Assembly: GCF_003014485.1 (NCBI RefSeq)
Contig: NZ_PYGA01000010.1
Span: forward strand, 62,001-126,000
DNA from: Murinocardiopsis flavida
GTDB lineage: Bacteria; Actinomycetota; Actinomycetes; Streptosporangiales; Streptosporangiaceae
Direction of reading: 5' to 3'
DNA: 64,000 bases
The position numbers were made by a program, and so were the translations under genes. Within the stretch, counting starts at the first letter, position 1, and each line of letters starts with the position of its first letter. Positions 9,501 to 17,541 of the stretch are shown in pieces. Under the pieces are notes generated by a model, which had not been told where the DNA came from, searched no databases, and saw only the letters and a list, made by a program, of their open reading frames with translations.

Positions 9501-11388
9501 ACCAGTAGAACGACCACTCGTTCGCGAGGCGGAACGCGACCAGGAACTCCCCCGGCGCCGCGCCCCTGGCGTCGACCGGCCCGGTCGGCACGTACGCCGC
9601 ACGCGGTTCGACGGCGCCGCCGGGCAGCCGCAGGGTGTGCTCGGCGACCCGCCCGCACGGGCCAACGGCGATGGCCTTGGCGGAGGTGCACAGGGTGAGG
9701 ATCGGCCAGGTGCCGGCGGCGTGCACGGGCGGGCGCACGGGCTGGTCGCCGACGAGTTCCCGCGCGGCGTCGTCAAGGGCCTGCCAGCCGTACTCGTCGT
9801 GGACCCCGGCCCGCAGGGTCGCGCCGAGGACCGGGGCGAGGTCGGCGCCCGCGAGGGCGTCGCGCTGCGCGCCGAACGCGTCCAGGGCGGGCCCGGCGAT
9901 CTCGCTCTCCAGGCGGTCGATGCGGCGCCGGGCGTTGCGCCAGCCGCCCGCTGCGAAGCCGTCGATCAGCGCCGTGAGGTGCTCGCCCACCAGCGGAGCC
10001 AGGGCCGGGAAGGCGAGGAAGGCGTCGATGCCCTCCCGCTCGCCGTGCTCGGCCAGCGCGGCGGCCAGGCGGGCGCGCCACGCGGGGTCGGCGACGGCGG
10101 AGGCGAGGTCGCGCTGCGGGGCGCCGCCCTGGGCCGCCAGCCACGCGGTGAGGTTCACGCGGGTGAGCGCGCGGGGCGCCACCACCGGGACGCCATGGGC
10201 GAGGCAGGCGTCGAGGAGGTCGGCGTCGACGGCTCCGCCGTGCTCGCCGCCCTTGTCGATCGGGACCGGCACCGCGTCGGCGATGAGGCGCCCGGCGACG
10301 CGCGGCACCAGCGCGTACAGTCCCGCCGGCATCCTCCAGCGCCCGACCTGCACGTAGTCGGACAGGCGCGCGAACCACGCGGCGGCACCGCCGGGGACGT
10401 CCGCCGCGGGGTCGGCGACCAGGTCGAGCGCTCCGGAGGCGTCGAGGAGCCCCAGCCACCACTCCCGGAACCCGTTCGCGTCGGAGCGGGGGAACAGGCC
10501 GAGGAGGGTGCGCCGCAGCCCGGCGTCGGCCTTGGCGAGCCGCAGCAGAGCGGGGCGAAAGCCCTTCCAGAAGCCCGCGGCCGCCGCGGCGGTCGCGGGG
10601 AGCTCGATGAGTTCGCCCAGCGCGCGATCGGCGGACCCGCCGGGGTCGTGCCCTGCCGCCGCCGCCAGCCCGCGGAGCTGCTTGGGCAGCTCCGCCCAGG
10701 GCGGCAGCCCGCCGAGCGTGCGGCGCAGCGCCAGCTCCCAGAACTCGGTGTAGGCGCGCTCGGGCGGGTAGCGCCCGGCGAGTTCGGCGGCGTAGCCGGA
10801 CAGCGCCTTGACGGTGAGCGCGCCCGCGAACGCGAACTCCAGGAACACGTCGCGCCGGGTGGCCTCGTCCACAGGGAGGGCGTGCACCTGCTCCGCCTCG
10901 CGGGCGCGGCCGAACATGGCGGCGGCCTGCCCCGTGGACTCGGCGGCGAGGAAGGCGCGGCCGGCCTGCTCCCAGAACGCGGGGAGGTGCCCGTGCGGGA
11001 GGGTCGCCGCGAGGGCGGTGAACGCGTCGGCGGCGGCACCGGGGCGGCTGCGCGCCATGCGCGCGGCGCGCTGGAGGGGGTCGACGGCGGCGAGCGCCGC
11101 CCCGGCGTTCGCCGGGTCGTGCACCAGCGCCCATTCCGGGTAGCCGAGCCCCTGCGGGCTGCCGAGGGCGAGCGGGGCGGAGGCCGCGGGCGCGCCGAAC
11201 CCGAAGAAGCCGAGGACGGCGTCCTCGGCCGGGGACCTGGTGTCGCCGGCGAGCCGCACCACGGGCCGGTCGCCCAGTGCGGGGTGCGTGTAGCGGCGGG
11301 CGCGGACCGGTTCGCCGCCGGGCGCCGAACCGAGCGGGGCAAGGCCGGCGTCGAGGAGGGCCGCACCCGGCCCGGATGCGGTGCTCAT
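6511..11388 (-). CDS. giant protein of unknown function coupled to DUF4132
   Basis: A 1625-residue protein with no domain I can name with confidence. Its first ~800 residues are homologous to the 810-aa protein at 2742-5174, with matching blocks YTHPAL, SPAEDAVLGFFGFG, EWALVHDP and LIELPATAAAAAGFW. The remainder is unique and holds a segment with RLPDIVSTFAALIPWAYAEL and a C-terminal stretch near NVKRWNGWTSARL. The ATG at 11386-11388 overlaps the TGA of the DUF4132 gene (ATGA), implying translational coupling. A hairpin follows the stop. It may be a large scaffold or effector of the MoxR/DUF4132 system; that role is inferred from neighbourhood only. Confidence 0.75.
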   Translation of the reverse strand: MSTASGPGAALLDAGLAPLGSAPGGEPVRARRYTHPALGDRPVVRLAGDTRSPAEDAVLGFFGFGAPAASAPLALGSPQGLGYPEWALVHDPANAGAALAAVDPLQRAARMARSRPGAAADAFTALAATLPHGHLPAFWEQAGRAFLAAESTGQAAAMFGRAREAEQVHALPVDEATRRDVFLEFAFAGALTVKALSGYAAELAGRYPPERAYTEFWELALRRTLGGLPPWAELPKQLRGLAAAAGHDPGGSADRALGELIELPATAAAAAGFWKGFRPALLRLAKADAGLRRTLLGLFPRSDANGFREWWLGLLDASGALDLVADPAADVPGGAAAWFARLSDYVQVGRWRMPAGLYALVPRVAGRLIADAVPVPIDKGGEHGGAVDADLLDACLAHGVPVVAPRALTRVNLTAWLAAQGGAPQRDLASAVADPAWRARLAAALAEHGEREGIDAFLAFPALAPLVGEHLTALIDGFAAGGWRNARRRIDRLESEIAGPALDAFGAQRDALAGADLAPVLGATLRAGVHDEYGWQALDDAARELVGDQPVRPPVHAAGTWPILTLCTSAKAIAVGPCGRVAEHTLRLPGGAVEPRAAYVPTGPVDARGAAPGEFLVAFRLANEWSFYWSHDPADIVKDHYAGLRTMSDLHLSYGSGSPLAGPDGGRIETGHAIRPGDRGGRLLHRFHGLLFDGATVWRGEFDRHPNEVDPATGAAGRTSLPAFLAAQPAGGAERLMPRYSTLAPLPAEAADSPLGAAGGLAGFAVFGDARPWHERGAGPTGFRIVGADGAESRVALSGIRSSGGAKPFGHLAYPGGARHVLVHVDKGVELHAADGTGPLWRVGFGDHLRRGPVRFVPEPMFWHFLRPRDPRASAVLRAVGDERARALLDAAIADLDARADREVPAGSLPATEKLVEELLGADAHPAVADGVLDAVEGVAKVARRRTAFLTRGQREREAAPAFDPALLGKGLGDLVQARGRLKNAEAELRRVAAFLGGELAPDAMTGHGDSGLNWAGLTGRIGAAAWLAALPSTGDGVREALTAFLRLWSTTPFADPAADLAFGVVLRRGKKAVFEAVDGRRRADVWESFFDRGLFDDRAEEGKLRYFIEVGTSGTPLPPHGDDIVLRRAAADLRWGTAAQIGAVLDQVAAHGPIPWDPDAVGVLSERTGLGRGAAAQLLAGWPRGHSWAADFLGKDLRGILGVTAAEARIGQSELGQGGLGTRRDVLASVFPDPEAEIAALWRPGGMRTAAERIADAWVEQFGRKEPIAEATLALAAGAGLGGGLPAMLAALRAPESSAPLTTEARARLVGDSGSRPIVRYEDEATERLPDIVSTFAALIPWAYAELPVGDPVRAGIPAALRLLRARLADPGLLFKACFFHTDKRIADLFGTEPYRAPGGAEIDGDVRDDGLTVAAAGRYDITLFMRPALLGHDARSTALRAATEQDPYGVRLPARIDLLRSDGFTAIAERVAAAGGGTGAGCESDPAVAVPALAAEAAGHLGVSADAARLYLQYLALLEPTDANVKRWNGWTSARLRAAGRELADHGLVVSDKRARAGRSLFLPGGWLDAKAPNKPFEAAKCALYGLVTDTLGRPSGPHERFAVLRPLPEIFAQAWAERDRQG

Positions 11389-12284
11389 GCGCGCGGCCCC
11401 CCGTCGTCGTCCACCTTGCGCCCGGCGTAGATCGTCTCGGCCATGCGGATGCCCTCGGACCAGGCGATCGGGCCGATGTCCGCCAAAGGCAGCGGGCGCT
11501 CGTCGGCGCCGACCCAGATGAGGTCGCCGGTGTAGGCGGGCATGTCGGGGGCGTCGGAGCCGATCCAGTAGCGCGCCTGGACGGTGCGCCCGGCGTCGAC
11601 GGCGCGGCACACCGCGTAGCCGCCGCGCACGGCGAACCCGCCGCGCTCGGCGCGCCCGGTGGCCTCGCTGAGCCGGTGGAACTCGGCGCCGTCGTAGTCG
11701 GCGACACTGCGGGCGTGGGCGGCCGGCTCGGCGGCCCTGCGGTACACCTCGCGGGTGAGCTGCGCGACACCCTGCCGGATGTCGAGTTCGACAGCGAACG
11801 CGCGGACGTCGTCGAGGTCCTCGATGTGCACGGGGTGCGCGATGACGACGCGCTCGGCGGTGATCCACGCGGTCTCGGCGTCGAGGTCGACCACGCCGAT
11901 GCGGCCGTCCTCGCCGACACCGCGCAGGAACCCGCCGTCGCCGCCCGCCTCGGGCACGACGTAGAGGTTCTCCAGCAGGCCGCGCCAGGAGGGGTCGGGC
12001 CACACCTCGGCGAGCAGCGCGGCGGGGACGGGCAGCGACCCGAGCATCCAGGTCTCGATCCGCTCGCGGCACTCGCGCTCGTGGCGCTGGAGCCACTGGG
12101 TGAGCGCGACCAGCTGCTCGGCCTCCGCTGAGTCGCGGACCTTCTTGGGGACCGACTTGAGCCGCTTGCCCTTGGCGTTGCGGCAGGCGAGCGTGGTTCC
12201 GTCGATACCGAGGGAGTAGCCGTCTGGGCCGTCGACCCAGAGGGGCTCCGCAGCGGCGGGCGTGGCGGGAGGGGTGGTTGGCAT
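11385..12284 (-). CDS. stand-alone DUF4132 domain protein
   Basis: A 299-residue protein starting MPTTPPATPAAAEPLWVDG. The N-terminal region has a strand pattern GYSLGIDGTTLACRNAKGK then LKSVPKKVRDS, and a helical block with QWLQRHERECRERIETWML. The C-terminus has the WSEGIRMAETIYAGRKVDD block. This arrangement is that of DUF4132, found at the end of E. coli YehI and in many actinobacterial proteins. Here the domain is a separate polypeptide coupled by a 4-bp overlap to the 1625-aa gene. The start at 12284 was chosen because the upstream extension runs through a family 2 repeat. Biochemical function is unknown. Confidence 0.75.
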   Translation of the reverse strand: MPTTPPATPAAAEPLWVDGPDGYSLGIDGTTLACRNAKGKRLKSVPKKVRDSAEAEQLVALTQWLQRHERECRERIETWMLGSLPVPAALLAEVWPDPSWRGLLENLYVVPEAGGDGGFLRGVGEDGRIGVVDLDAETAWITAERVVIAHPVHIEDLDDVRAFAVELDIRQGVAQLTREVYRRAAEPAAHARSVADYDGAEFHRLSEATGRAERGGFAVRGGYAVCRAVDAGRTVQARYWIGSDAPDMPAYTGDLIWVGADERPLPLADIGPIAWSEGIRMAETIYAGRKVDDDGGPRA

Positions 12285-12363
12285 GCGGCCCGTTATATCG
12301 GGACGGTCCGACACGAAGCGAACGCTCTCTGCCTCCTCCCTTCGGGAGAAGGAGGTGAGCTGC

Positions 12364-12441
12364 CGTCGCGGGCCCCCGCTGCGCGACAATCCGCGAAGCG
12401 GGCGCAGTAGGGGACTGCGAAGCACCCGGCGGCACGAAGCA
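12364..12441 (+). repeat. dispersed palindromic repeat, family 2, copy 4
   Basis: This copy reads GCGGGCCCCCGCTGCGCGAC, then AATCCGCGAAGCGGGCGCAG. It lies in the 247-bp gap between the DUF4132 start and the ctaB stop. Similarity with copy 1 extends on both sides (a CGGCGG/CACGAAGCACC-like right flank and a GACAC-GAACGCTCTC-like left flank). This suggests a mobile or amplified unit of about 130 bp rather than a chance palindrome. Confidence 0.7.
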
Positions 12442-12531
12442 CCACGCTGGAGTGTTCCCGCCAGTCCTGTCCGCCGCGACTGGCGGTGCCGTGTCCGAAG
12501 CCCCGCGCGGCGGGACCGCGTCGACGGGGTG

Positions 12532-13485
12532 CTAGCCGAGCCAGCCGGCCAGGATCGGGTCGATCGTCACCGCGGTGAACAGCAGCGCGAGGTAGGCGTT
12601 GGACAGGTGGAAGAAACCCATCGTGCGCAGCTTCGCCCCCGTGACCCCGGCGCGGACCTGGGCGAGCAGGCGGTGCGCCTGGACGAGCAGGATGCCGCCC
12701 AGCACCGCGGCGACCAGCGGGTAGAGCAGCGTGGTGTCGGCGACCGGCCACAGCGCCAAGGACACCGCCACGGTGGCCCAGCTGTAGAGGACGCACTCCA
12801 GCAGCACGCGCTGCTCTGTGGCCACCACGGGCAGCATGGGGACCCCGGCGTTGGCGTAGTCCTCGCGGTAGCGCATGGCCAGCGCCCAGGTGTGCGGCGG
12901 GGTCCAGAAGAACACCACCAGGAAGAGCACGAACGGGGCCCAGTCGAGCCGCCCGGCAATCGCCGACCAGCCGATGAGCACCGGCATGCAGCCCGCGATG
13001 CCGCCCCACACGACGTTCTGCACGGTGCGCCGCTTCAGCAGCATCGTGTACACGAAGATGTAGAAGCCGATGGCGAACAGCGACAGCGCCGCCGAGAGCC
13101 AGTTCACCAGTGCCGCGAACCCGATGGTCGACGCCGCGGCGAGCACCAGCCCGTAGGTCATGGCGCCGCGCGGGGTGACCTGGTCCATGGCCACGGGGCG
13201 GCGCCGGGTCCGGCGCATCTCCTGGTCGATGTCGCGGTCGATGTAGCAGTTGATGGCGTTGGCGCTCGCGGCCGACATGGTGCCGAAGACCAGTGTCGCG
13301 GCGGCGATCCCCAGCGGGGGGACCCCGCCGGCGGCCACGAACATCACCGGGATGGTGGTGATGAGCAGCAGTTCGATGACGCGCGGCTTCGACAGCGCGG
13401 TGTAGGCGCGCACGTAGGCGCCGAGCGTGTGCGTGCGCGGTGCGGGTGCGGCGCCGGCGTGGGGGGCGTGGTTCGACACCGTCAT
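12532..13485 (-). CDS. ctaB: protoheme IX farnesyltransferase (heme O synthase)
   Basis: A 317-residue polytopic membrane prenyltransferase of the UbiA family that farnesylates heme B to heme O for cytochrome oxidase. The first Asp-rich motif [12 protein letters not shown] lies at residues 76-87. The second conserved region has [24 protein letters not shown] split by a loop, and the [17 protein letters not shown] signature of CtaB lies between them. About eight to nine hydrophobic segments are visible. The ATG at 13485 is chosen over an upstream in-frame TTG start. The gene is divergent from tkt, the standard actinobacterial arrangement. Confidence 0.95.
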   Translation of the reverse strand: MTVSNHAPHAGAAPAPRTHTLGAYVRAYTALSKPRVIELLLITTIPVMFVAAGGVPPLGIAAATLVFGTMSAASANAINCYIDRDIDQEMRRTRRRPVAMDQVTPRGAMTYGLVLAAASTIGFAALVNWLSAALSLFAIGFYIFVYTMLLKRRTVQNVVWGGIAGCMPVLIGWSAIAGRLDWAPFVLFLVVFFWTPPHTWALAMRYREDYANAGVPMLPVVATEQRVLLECVLYSWATVAVSLALWPVADTTLLYPLVAAVLGGILLVQAHRLLAQVRAGVTGAKLRTMGFFHLSNAYLALLFTAVTIDPILAGWLG

Positions 13486-14105
13486 CAGCGCCGTCGGGGC
13501 AAGGTCAGGTCGGCGTGCCCATGCACACCGGGACATCTCCGCACACGGATCACAGCCACGCGAAACCTCAACCGACTAGGGAAAGTTCACTGCTCGCCAC
13601 AGGCCCCGCACGAGTGCCCGGACCTGGCCCGGGGCAGCAGCGGAAGCCTTCAACGACATACTGTAGTACTCGCCCGGCGGGCGCCCCCACCAGGGTCGCG
13701 ACGGCGCCCTGCCGACCGGTGCCCGCCGGCGCGGGTGCGCCCGCCGCGGGACGCACTCCCCCGCATTGAGCGGCCGGAACAGGCCGCGCGAATGAGATGT
13801 GTCGAACATCGGCGCCGAGCCCCGCGGACGATAGGCTCGGTGGCGGTCGCCTCTGCTCCGTTCGGCCGCAGCCACCGGGATTCCCGCCGAGGACCGTGGG
13901 CGGCGTCGGGCACCGCCGCCACGATACCGCGCGGCGGCGGTTCCGCGGAGCGGCCCGGGGTAGTGGGACCGCGGTGCTCCCCCGCGTCCGCGGGGGCGGG
14001 CCCACCCGGTGCCTCGACCACGCAACAGTCCACATCGGCCAACGTCGGGCGTGTCCGCAGGGCACGCCGGTGCGCTGGTCCCCCCGAAAGGAGCCCTGAG
14101 CCCGC
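13486..14105. promoter_or_regulatory. 620-bp divergent ctaB/tkt intergenic region
   Basis: No convincing gene is seen. It must contain the promoters for ctaB (leftward) and tkt (rightward). A small perfect palindrome TACTGTAGTA lies at 13659-13668 in a slightly AT-richer patch, a possible operator. AAGGAG at 14088-14093 is the ribosome-binding site for tkt. Confidence 0.4.
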
Positions 14106-16226
14106 GTGAACACCGACACCTCGAAGACCCTTGAGTGGTCCGACCTGGATCGGCGCGCCGTCGACGTGGTCCGCGCCCTTGCCATGGACGCGGTGGAGGA
14201 GGCGGGCTCCGGTCACCCCGGAACCGCGATGAGCCTGGCTCCGGCCGCGTACCTGCTGTTCCAGAAGATCATGCGGCACGACCCCAGCGAACCGTCGTGG
14301 GAGGGCCGCGACCGCTTCGTGCTCTCGGCCGGGCACTCCAGCCTGACCCTGTACATCCAGCTGTACCTGGCCGGGTACGGCCTGAGCCTGGACGACCTCA
14401 AGCGGCTGCGCCAGTGGGACAGCCTCACACCCGGCCACCCCGAGCACGGGCACACCCCCGGTGTCGAGACGACCACGGGCCCGCTGGGCCAGGGCGTCGG
14501 CAACGCCGTCGGCATGGCCATGGCCGCACGCCGCGAGCGCGGGCTGTTCGACCCCGGCACGGCGCCCGGCGAGAGCCCCTTCGACCACTTCGTCTACGCC
14601 ATCTGCTCCGACGGCGACGTCCAGGAGGGCGTCAGCCACGAGGCGAGCGCGCTGGCGGGCACCCAGAAGCTCGGCAACCTGGTGCTGATCTACGACCAGA
14701 ACCACATCTCCATCGAGGACGACACCCAGATCGCGTTCTCCGAGGACGTCGGCGCCCGCTACGAGGCGTACGGCTGGCACGTCCAGTCGATCGACTGGAC
14801 CTCCAGCGGCTCCTACCGCGAGGACGTCGAGGCGCTGCACGCGGCGATCCTCGCCGCGCAGGCCGAGACCGAGCGCCCCTCGTTCATCACGCTGCGCACG
14901 ATCATCGGCTGGCCGGCGCCCAACAAGCAGAACACCGGCGCGGCCCACGGCTCCGCTCTGGGCGCCGAGGAGGTCGCCGCCACCAAGCAGGTCCTCGGGC
15001 TCTCCCCCGACACCTCCTTCGACGTGCCCGACGACGTCATCGAGCACACCCGCGGCGCGGTGGCCCGCGGCCGCGAGGCGCGCGGCGAGTGGGATGGCTT
15101 CATCGCGGCGTGGCGCCGCGGCGCCGAGGACCGCGCCGACCTGTACGACCGGCTCGCCTCCGGCGCGCTGCCCGAGGGGTGGGAGCGGGCCCTTCCGGAG
15201 TTCGACGCCGACGACAAGGGCATGGCCACCCGCAAGGCCAGCGGCGAGATCCTGAGCGCGCTCGCGCCGGTGCTGCCGGAACTGTGGGGCGGCTCGGCCG
15301 ACCTCGCCGGCTCCAACAACACCACGCCCAAGGGCGAGCCGTCGTTCATCCCGGAGGAGTACTCCACCAAGGCGTTCTCCGGCAACCGCTTCGGCCGGGT
15401 GCTGCACTTCGGTATCCGCGAGCACGGCATGGGCGCGATCCTGAACGGCATCGCGCTGCACGGGCCCACCCGCCCCTACGGCGGCACGTTCCTCGTCTTC
15501 AGCGACTACATGCGGCCCGCGGTGCGGCTGGCGGCGCTCATGGGGCTGCCCGTCACCTACGTGTGGACGCACGACTCCATCGGGCTGGGCGAGGACGGCC
15601 CCACCCACCAGCCGGTCGAGCAGTTGTGGGCGCTGCGCGCCATCCACGGGCTCGACGTCGTGCGCCCCGCCGACGCCAACGAGACCGTCGTGGCGTGGCG
15701 GACCGTCCTCGGCAAGTCCGACGGCCCGGCCGGGCTCGCGCTGACCCGGCAGAACGTCCCGACCTTCGACCGCTCCCGGTTCGCCTCCGCCGAGGGCACC
15801 GCCAAGGGCGGGTACGTGCTCGCCGAGGCGTCCGGCGGCACACCCGAGGCGATCGTCATCGCGACCGGCAGCGAGGTCGCCATCGCCGTCGACGCCCGCG
15901 AGCGCCTGGAGGCCGAGGGCACCCCCACCCGCGTCGTGTCCATGCCGTGCGTGGAGTGGTTCGAGCAGCAGGACGAGTCCTACCGGCACCAGGTGCTGCC
16001 GCCGCTGGTGCGCGCCCGCGTGTCGGTGGAGGCGGGGGTCGCCCTGGGGTGGCGCGGCTACGTCGGCGACCACGGCGAGTCCGTCAGCCTGGAGCACTTC
16101 GGCGCCTCGGCGCCCTACCAGACCCTGTACGAGCAGTTCGGCCTGACCGCCGACCGCGTCGTCGCCGCAGTGCACGCGAGTATCGCGAAGACCGGCAAAG
16201 AGTACGGAACCACAACAGGGAACTGA
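14106..16226 (+). CDS. tkt: transketolase
   Basis: A 706-residue thiamine-diphosphate enzyme that moves two-carbon units between sugar phosphates in the non-oxidative pentose phosphate pathway. The N-terminal domain has SGHPGTAMSLAPAAYLLF and the TPP/Mg motif SDGDVQEG near residue 168, followed by LIYDQNHISIEDD. The pyrimidine domain contains EHGMGAILNGIALHG and DSIGLGEDGPTHQPVEQL. The C-terminal domain is complete. Length is normal for the family. The start is a GTG at 14106 with AAGGAG 12 bp upstream. It is first of the tkt-tal-pgi-zwf run. Confidence 0.97.
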   Translation: MNTDTSKTLEWSDLDRRAVDVVRALAMDAVEEAGSGHPGTAMSLAPAAYLLFQKIMRHDPSEPSWEGRDRFVLSAGHSSLTLYIQLYLAGYGLSLDDLKRLRQWDSLTPGHPEHGHTPGVETTTGPLGQGVGNAVGMAMAARRERGLFDPGTAPGESPFDHFVYAICSDGDVQEGVSHEASALAGTQKLGNLVLIYDQNHISIEDDTQIAFSEDVGARYEAYGWHVQSIDWTSSGSYREDVEALHAAILAAQAETERPSFITLRTIIGWPAPNKQNTGAAHGSALGAEEVAATKQVLGLSPDTSFDVPDDVIEHTRGAVARGREARGEWDGFIAAWRRGAEDRADLYDRLASGALPEGWERALPEFDADDKGMATRKASGEILSALAPVLPELWGGSADLAGSNNTTPKGEPSFIPEEYSTKAFSGNRFGRVLHFGIREHGMGAILNGIALHGPTRPYGGTFLVFSDYMRPAVRLAALMGLPVTYVWTHDSIGLGEDGPTHQPVEQLWALRAIHGLDVVRPADANETVVAWRTVLGKSDGPAGLALTRQNVPTFDRSRFASAEGTAKGGYVLAEASGGTPEAIVIATGSEVAIAVDARERLEAEGTPTRVVSMPCVEWFEQQDESYRHQVLPPLVRARVSVEAGVALGWRGYVGDHGESVSLEHFGASAPYQTLYEQFGLTADRVVAAVHASIAKTGKEYGTTTGN

Positions 16227-16236
16227 CGTCCGGCGC

Positions 16237-16264
16237 CGAGGGCCCCACCCCCGAGGGGCCCTCG
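16237..16264 (+). terminator. hairpin between tkt and tal
   Basis: CGAGGGCCCC (16237-16246) pairs with GGGGCCCTCG (16255-16264) around an 8-nt loop, 10 bp after the tkt stop. It may terminate part of the transcripts or protect the tkt 3' end; tal starts only 43 bp beyond it. Confidence 0.55.
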
Positions 16265-16307
16265 CGCCGTTGCCCGTCGCAAACCCGTCGAGAGAGGCGA
16301 GAGGCAC

Positions 16308-17414
16308 ATGGCTACTCCACTTCAGGCGCTCACCGGCTCCGGTGTCGCCGTCTGGTTGGACGACATCAGCCGCGAGCGGCTGCGCACCGGCAACCTCGCG
16401 CAGCTGATGCGCGAGCGCGGCGTCGTCGGGGTGACGTCGAACCCCACCATCTTCGAGAAGGCCCTCAAGGAGGGCGACGCCTACGACGACCAGCTCCACG
16501 ACCTCGCCATCCGCGGGGTGTCGGTGGAGGAGGCCGTGCGCGCCGTCACCGCCTACGACATCCGCTGGGCCGCCGACGTGCTGCGTCCCGTCTACGAGGC
16601 GAGCAACGGCGTCGACGGCCGGGTGTCCCTGGAGGTCGACCCGCGGTTGGCGCGCGAGACCGAGCGCACCGTCGCCGAGGCGCGCGCCCTGTGGTGGCTG
16701 GTCGACCGCCCGAACCTGTTCATCAAGATCCCGGCGACCGAGCAGGGCCTGCCGGCGATCACCGCGGCGCTCGCCGAGGGCATCAGCGTCAACGTCACGC
16801 TGATCTTCTCGCTGGAGCGCTACCGCGGTGTGATGGACGCGTTCATGAGCGGGCTGGAGCAGGCGCGCGCCAACGGGCACGACCTCCACGACATCCAGTC
16901 CGTGGCGTCGTTCTTCGTCAGCCGGGTCGACACCGAGGCCGACAAGCGCCTCGACGCCATCGGCACCGCCGAGGCGAAGGCGCTGAAGGGCCGCGCGGCC
17001 ATCGCCAACGCCCGGTTGGCGTACGAGGCGTACGAGGAGCGGTTCGCCACCGAGCGCTGGCGGGCGCTGGCGGCGTCCGGCGCGGCGCCGCAGCGCCCGC
17101 TGTGGGCGTCCACCGGTGTCAAGGACCCCGACCTGGACGACACCCTCTACGTCACCGAACTGGTGGCGCCGGGCACCGTGAACACCATGCCCGAGGCCAC
17201 GCTCGAAGCGGTCGCCGACCACGCCGCGATCACCGGCGACACGGTCACGGGCGGCTACGCCGGGGCGCGCGCCGACATCGACGCGCTCGCCGCGGCCGGT
17301 GTCGACTACGACGACGTCGTCCGGGTACTTGAGGACGAAGGCGTCGAGAAGTTCGAGAAGTCCTGGGAGGGCCTGCTGGCCGGCCTTTCCGAGCAGTTGT
17401 CCGCTCAGGCGTAG
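16308..17414 (+). CDS. tal: transaldolase
   Basis: A 368-residue TIM-barrel enzyme that transfers dihydroxyacetone units between sugar phosphates. The family motif [11 protein letters not shown] is at about residues 43-53. The Schiff-base lysine is in [11 protein letters not shown] near residue 141. Further conserved parts are [26 protein letters not shown] and a STGVKDP segment near the C-terminus. Length suits the actinobacterial (~370-residue) class. A GAGAGG ribosome-binding site precedes the ATG. It is second in the pentose-phosphate operon. Confidence 0.96.
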   Translation: MATPLQALTGSGVAVWLDDISRERLRTGNLAQLMRERGVVGVTSNPTIFEKALKEGDAYDDQLHDLAIRGVSVEEAVRAVTAYDIRWAADVLRPVYEASNGVDGRVSLEVDPRLARETERTVAEARALWWLVDRPNLFIKIPATEQGLPAITAALAEGISVNVTLIFSLERYRGVMDAFMSGLEQARANGHDLHDIQSVASFFVSRVDTEADKRLDAIGTAEAKALKGRAAIANARLAYEAYEERFATERWRALAASGAAPQRPLWASTGVKDPDLDDTLYVTELVAPGTVNTMPEATLEAVADHAAITGDTVTGGYAGARADIDALAAAGVDYDDVVRVLEDEGVEKFEKSWEGLLAGLSEQLSAQA

Positions 17415-17417
17415 CAC

Positions 17418-17461
17418 CGGCCGCCCCGCGCGGCCCACCGGTGGGCCGCGCGGGGCGGCCG
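17418..17461 (+). terminator. strong palindromic hairpin after tal
   Basis: An uninterrupted perfect palindrome of 44 bp (22-bp arms, centre CACCGGTG) begins 3 bp after the tal stop. Such a stem is expected to act as a terminator or 3' stabiliser. pgi has its own ribosome-binding site (GAGGAGG) 80 bp further on. Confidence 0.7.
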
Positions 17462-17541
17462 TGCCGCTCCTGGGCGGCTTCGGGCGGCAACCGGCGGCCG
17501 ACCCAGGCCGGCGCGGGGATCAACGAGGAGGTTCGTTCGCT

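Noticed and set aside
13650-17438. A very long minus-strand open frame (over 1200 codons) across tkt and tal.
   Set aside because: It is an antisense shadow caused by high GC; tkt and tal on the other strand have clear family motifs.
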